Made by a program: the position numbers and the translations under genes. Below, one piece after another: positions 60,001-64,000 of a DNA stretch of 64,000 bases; the first letter of the stretch is position 1, and each line of letters begins with the position of its first letter. The DNA lies in the NCBI GenBank assembly GCA_028641055.1, contig CM054058.1, forward strand, positions 88,981,927-89,045,926, read 5' to 3'. The stretch comes from Alopecurus myosuroides (Eukaryota > Streptophyta > Magnoliopsida > Poales > Poaceae). The notes under the pieces are model-generated. The model ran no database searches, was not told where the DNA came from, and worked only from the letters and a program-made list of their open reading frames with translations.

Positions 60001-60290
60001 GCCTAAATTTTGGAATGACTTGGTTCAACATCATACAACATTATTCAAAAATCATCCAAACTACTCCCTCTTTTCGCTTTAAATCTAGTTCTGGCTCGTG
60101 ATTTTGTTCAGAAATACTCAAAATTAATTAAAAAACGGCGAACTCGTTGAAATAGGCGCGAATTCATAGATTCGACGATATTTTTACAGATAGACTGCAT
60201 AATTTAACTAAAAACACAGAAAAAACTAAAAAAAAAACTACGGCAGGCCGAGGCTCGCCGCGATCACCCGGCCTGGTCGTCGCCCTCCTC

Positions 60291-61016
60291 TTAGACGTCG
60301 TCCTCTTCCTCGACGTCCTCCTCGCAGTCGTCGTAGGCCAGCATGTTGGAGGGCCCCGCCTCGTGGTTTTTCTTGGCAAAGGGCGATGGGTCGCTTGGCG
60401 ATGGGTCGCTTGGCGATGGGTTCGCCACCGTAGCGAGCCAGCGCCGCTGCGCTCTGCCTTGGATACGCAGTCGGTGCAGCTGCGCCTGCTCGGAGGGATG
60501 GCGGCGGTTCCGCCTCTCGCTCTGCAGGGAAACCTGGCGCCGGTCGCTCTCGTACAGCGCGACGAGCGCCTGCTGCTCATCCGACGCCGCGGTTGCGGTG
60601 AGCTGCCGGTAGACCTGGCGCTCCGCCTTCTTCCTCTGGTGGGTCTCCAGGGATGCACGAATAGCGGCAGCCTCGGCCGCTGCCGCCGCCTCCTCGAGCC
60701 AAGCGCGCACCTGGTGGAACGCCTCCTCGTTCCGCCATGTTTGGAACGAGTAGAACGCCGCGTGCTGTTCGGGCCAGATTGGCTGCCTCCTCCAGCGCTG
60801 CGCCTCCTGCGGCGGCTGCTGCTCGGGCGCCGCCTCCTCTTGCGCCGGCTGCTGCTCGGGCGTCGCCTCCTCCTGCGCCGCCTTCTCCTGCGCCGGCTGC
60901 TCGTTCTCATCGTAGTAGAACTCGTTGTCGCTATCGCCGTCACTGTGGCCCCGCGTCGCGGCCACGGGGCGGCAGTACAACGATGAGTTGCGGTTTGCAC
61001 GGAGCCGGCGAGGCAT
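60291..61016 (-). CDS. 241-residue acidic/Gln-rich protein in the Mutator-like element
   Basis: ATG 61016 (MPRRLRANRNSSLYCRP) to a stop at 60291, no intron. Residues 35-70 are Gln/Glu/Ala repeats (two QQPAQEEAAPEQQP-like blocks), 75-125 contain WPEQHAAFYSFQTW and an Ala-rich helix, 125-190 are Arg/Gln-rich, then PSPSDPSPSDPSPF and a very acidic C terminus. No known domain is recognised. The upstream frame stays open to 61235 but lies in the element's terminal region and is probably leader. It may be a captured gene or an accessory protein of the element. Confidence 0.58.
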   Translation of the reverse strand: MPRRLRANRNSSLYCRPVAATRGHSDGDSDNEFYYDENEQPAQEKAAQEEATPEQQPAQEEAAPEQQPPQEAQRWRRQPIWPEQHAAFYSFQTWRNEEAFHQVRAWLEEAAAAAEAAAIRASLETHQRKKAERQVYRQLTATAASDEQQALVALYESDRRQVSLQSERRNRRHPSEQAQLHRLRIQGRAQRRWLATVANPSPSDPSPSDPSPFAKKNHEAGPSNMLAYDDCEEDVEEEDDV

Positions 61017-61502
61017 CGTCTCGGGGTGTCTAGGTGAAATGCGGCGATGAGAGTGAGTGAGTGCGATGAGGGCGAGGAGATGAACGACTAGAATGGGGAG
61101 AGCGGCGAGCGGCGAGGGGCCTTTTCTTGCCCTGGCGGGGCATTTGCTGCGCCGCGGGTGACGTTTCTCCGGCAGCCTTTGACCGACGCGGGGCCCGCGG
61201 TTTTCCCACGCGTCGCTGAACCCAGCGGGAAGCATGGGTGTGGACTATTCAAACTACGCGGTCCCACCTGTAAGCTCCGGACGGTTTCAACGAATTTGGC
61301 AGTCCCACCCGGATCCACTTCGCAAAACGGAGTCTGACTCCTCGGACCCACTTCGCGGAACGGATTCGACTCCAAACTTAGCGTTCCGGCCTCTCCATAG
61401 TAGTTGCGCACGGACTAGGGGCAAAACTGAGCACTATTCGGCGCTAGGGGTAAAACTAAGTAGAAGTGGTCCGCTGTGCGCAATTCGATAAAAAGCCCAA
61501 GT

Positions 61503-61587
61503 TTTAAATAGCGGGCTAAGACATTTGGCGGCAACCTGCAGAAAAATTTATAGCGATGTTATATCGCCGCTATAGCGCGCTATTTAA
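61503..61587. repeat. Short inverted-repeat fragment
   Basis: TTAAATAGCGGGC at 61504 and GCGCGCTATTTAA at 61575, with TATAGCG..CGCTATA inside. It looks like a decayed MITE that was the target of the Mutator-like insertion. Confidence 0.45.
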
Positions 61588-62663
61588 GGGTTTTGGTATC
61601 TTTCAGCGCACTAATACACTTAGCGGCATAGTGTTGAAAATGCTATTAGTTACGGTTCAATCGGGAAGTAGGTAAAGGTGTTCTTAGTGATTTGTTTTGA
61701 AGCGCTCTACGTGGCGGGGTATTTGCCTTTTTTTTCAGCGGAAATTGGAGAAAAGCTCTGCAGAAAAGAGAGGAAAAGAGGATCAAAGTTGACTTTTGGG
61801 CCAAATGTAGCGTGAGCCTGTGACGCATGGGAGAACGGCATGAAGCGTCCGTTAGCGACGTGATCCTGCCTTGTGGGCCGGCTTAGGTAAGGTTTTTATT
61901 TCTTTTTTTTTTTCGCGTTTCCTCCCCTTTAATTTTTTTTTTCTTTCTTAACTTCATTTTTATCTTTTTAAAAACATCATATGACTGTTTTATGTGTAAT
62001 GCATGAATATCTTATTTATAATGTCGTGAACACTTAATTTGAATCGTATGCATATTTAACCCTATAAACAATTGTTTTGAACCGTTTAATTTTTTTGTTA
62101 ACTTTTCAAAATTATATTCGACAATTTATTTTTATACGTCAATTTCCAGATTTAAGGATCATGTTGATAGGCCATGCCAGATGCAAATTAAAATAAACCT
62201 TTTCGATGTCGCGCTGCTAACCGACACAACATGCATTTGATAGGAGCCCCCTAGAAGAACTACTGACCAGCCAGGTAGTCCGATATGACTCATGTTCGCA
62301 TATAATCTGACACAAAATATGTGCCGAGAAAAAAAGAGACTAGGATCATCCATGGTTGACAATTTTGTATTGTTATGTAATATAGTGTCGGAGCTATGAA
62401 CAAGTCGGGGGGACGGCCGCCCCCACCCCCTCTCTTGCCTAATTTTGTTGATGCAACGACCACTGTATTGCGCTACATCAAATTTGTATGAGATCCATAG
62501 TCTTGCACGAGAATATGCAATTATCTTGGTATGTGATGATGTATTCTTTATCAGTGTTGTAATATGTTCAGCTTGTTCTCTATTGTGTTATGCCATGATG
62601 TGTCTGGTGCAACTATGGGCTATCCATTCTCTCCGTGATAATTGTATTCAGGGGCGAAGCTGG
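61588..62663. other. Spacer between two Mutator-type ends
   Basis: AT-rich with T runs near 61725, 61905 and 61940. 62384-62440 and 62648-62662 have GGAGCTATGAA..CCGCCCCC and CAGGGGCGAAGCTGG strings like hAT MITE ends, but not a clear pair. No gene seen. Confidence 0.4.
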
Positions 62664-62672
62664 AAAGAAATA

Positions 62673-63215
62673 GGGCTTTTTGTCGAATTGCCCACAGCGG
62701 ACCACTTGTACTCAGTTTTACCCCTAGCGCCGAATGGTGCTCAGTTTTGCCCCTAGTCCGTGCGCAACTAGTATGGAGAGGCCGGAACGGTAATTTTGGA
62801 GTCGACTCCGTTTCGCGAAGTGGGACCGAGGAGTCAGACTCCGTTTCGCGAAGTGGGTCCGGGTGGGACTGCCAAGTTCGTTGAAACCATCCGGAGCTTA
62901 CAGGTGGGACCGCGCAGTTAGTTGACTACGCTGAATAGTCCACATCCGAGTTTCCCGCCACCGCCGTCGTGCGCTGCCGCCCAATTTAGTTGACCCGCCG
63001 TCGTGCGCTGCCGCTCTCGCCGCCGCCACCGCCGAACCATCCCCTGCTGCGCCACGAGCACCTGCGGCACCACCACCACCACCACCACCGCTGGGTTCGG
63101 CTTGGGGGGCGAAAAGGCGGGGCAGCCCACGCGGGCCAGAGCTGTCAGCGACGCGTGGAAAAACCGCGGGCCCCCGGGTCGTTCAAACTCTGCCGGAATA
63201 ACGACACGCTTGTCA
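62673..63215 (+). mobile_element. Second Mutator-type terminus, opposite orientation
   Basis: Starts GGGCTTTTTGTCGAATTG and is the near-complement of 61498 back to about 61150, including GTCCGTGCGCAACTA, GGAGTCAGACTCCG and CAGCGACGCGTGG. A CCA/CCG-rich insertion sits at about 62955-63120. Similarity ends near 63215. The other end of this element is not in the window or is lost. Confidence 0.7.
63068..63090 (+). repeat. (CAC)n microsatellite
   Basis: Seven CAC units ending CACCG, in the GC-rich part of the Mutator-type terminus. Confidence 0.9.
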
Positions 63216-64000
63216 CATCCTCTTCTTGGAGACATGGTTGTAAGGAGAGAAAAAGACCTAGAATTAGGGACCAACAGAAACTTTTCAGTTGACCCTGTTG
63301 TTTTTCTGAGTTTTAAAACTCCTGATGTAAACCTGATGTCACCTTTGAGAAATAAAGAGAGGGTGGTTATCTTTTGTTCTTGTCACTTTTTGAAACTTGT
63401 TAATCTTGGTAATTGACCACCCAAGAAAGAAAACAAGTTTTGAAATTGAAATCTTTTAGGAAAAACATGATTTTTCCTCACTCTTTCCTAGCTATCACAT
63501 ACACTTTTCCACCCCATGTAAATCCTTGGATCCAAATTCTTTTTGAATATTTCTTTGGTTGTCATCCATGCTTATGATATGGAATAGCTCAACATGTTCA
63601 AAGAAATATTTTTGAACCAGTGGAAATTATGTTTTCATGGTTGTTTTTCTACCTAGTTGAAAAACAGGAAAAAGGAAAAACAAGAAAAACAGAAAACTAC
63701 CTCTGTTTCAGCCTTGTTTTCATCCACTTCCACACTTTCTAAATTCAATTAAAAATGTGATTCTGAAACTACATAATGTACTCTTTAAAACCATAACTCC
63801 ACTTTTCCATTTGAAATTTATTTGCTTCCCCAAAACAGCACCTACTTTCTCTATTCCCTGTCTGTTTTCAGACTTAGGAAAATTCAGTAAACCTTAACTG
63901 AATTTTCTGAATTACCTGAACCCAAAAACGACAGTGTGCACCGATCCAAAAACTTCTTGAAATCATTGTTCTTGATCATCCAAGTGCCAAGCACTGTTGC
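63216..64000. other. Unassigned, right edge
   Basis: AT-rich sequence with phrases such as GAGAAATAAAGAGAGGGTGG. No ORF or repeat structure is recognised. It may be part of an element that continues past the window. Confidence 0.35.

Larger units (their letters stand above)
54182..61498. mobile_element. Large Mutator-like element (7317 bp) with ORFs and tandem arrays
   Basis: Identical 9-bp flanks AAGTTTTAA at 54173-54181 and 61499-61507. The ends GGGTTATTTAAAAGGG and (complement) GGGCTTTTTATCGAAT align without gaps for about 100 bp. Identity is modest at the tip and high over CTCAGTTTTACCCCTA-CGCCGAAT and CTCAGTTTTGCCCCTAGT. Inside: minus-strand ORFs at 54937-55344 and 60291-61016, and tandem arrays at 55700, 56300 and 58930. 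No MURA transposase domain is visible, so it is non-autonomous. Confidence 0.8.

Noticed and set aside
60363..60986. Plus-strand 207-codon ORF rich in Leu/Arg
   Set aside because: It is antisense to the 241-residue ORF, and its Leu/Arg repeats are the complement of Gln/Glu/Ala codons.
62384..62662. hAT MITE bounded by GGAGCTATGAA and CAGGGGCGAAGC strings
   Set aside because: The two strings are in direct, not inverted, arrangement and no target duplication is visible.

Overview
This is nuclear DNA of a grass (Poaceae), probably a pooid or Triticeae-like genome. Evidence: Stowaway MITEs with the CTCCCTCC end, several Ty1/copia lineages including a Sirevirus-type element, BARE/Angela-style LTR debris, Mutator-like and PIF/Harbinger elements, and GC-rich monocot coding sequence. 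Most of the window is transposable elements. Only two host genes are recognisable: a transposon-broken F-box gene and an apparently intact INDETERMINATE DOMAIN (IDD) C2H2 zinc-finger gene on the minus strand.

Layout. 1-8150: the 5' part of a duplicate F-box gene, the 5' LTR, leader and gag start of a young copia element ('A'), then an abrupt join at 2721/2722 to an old related copia element ('B'). 8400-9370: old duplicated flank and a hAT-type MITE. 10653-19109: an F-box gene split twice, by a 195-bp Mutator-type MITE (9-bp target duplication) and by complete copia A (11443-18457, 5-bp target duplication) whose 1381-codon gag-pol is open. Bases 1-2721 and 11050-13776 are about 99% identical by eye, so a tandem duplication of roughly 11 kb followed the copia insertion. 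21801-24195: IDD gene of three coding exons, with a Stowaway in intron 1. 25802-39838: BARE/Angela-like LTR fragments around an old Sirevirus-like copia element that keeps a coiled-coil Gag, an extra spliced ORF downstream of pol, palindromic LTR repeats, and an insertion containing a 5S rRNA-like block. 42902-47832: a complete minus-strand copia element ('C') with two reading-frame lesions. 48179-52580: a PIF/Harbinger transposase with one stop codon, plus a decayed Myb/SANT-like ORF1 interrupted by a Stowaway that itself carries a LINE end.

54182-61498: a 7.3-kb Mutator-like element with a perfect 9-bp target duplication. It holds two small intronless minus-strand ORFs and three tandem arrays (units of about 50, 348 and 204 bp) and no recognisable transposase. 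A second related Mutator-type end lies head-to-head at 62673-63215. This element and the duplication/chimera at 1-19109 are the most unusual parts of the window.

Limits: all similarity statements come from reading the sequence and from remembered family features. No database search or alignment program was run. TE lineage names, splice sites and percentages are by-eye estimates.
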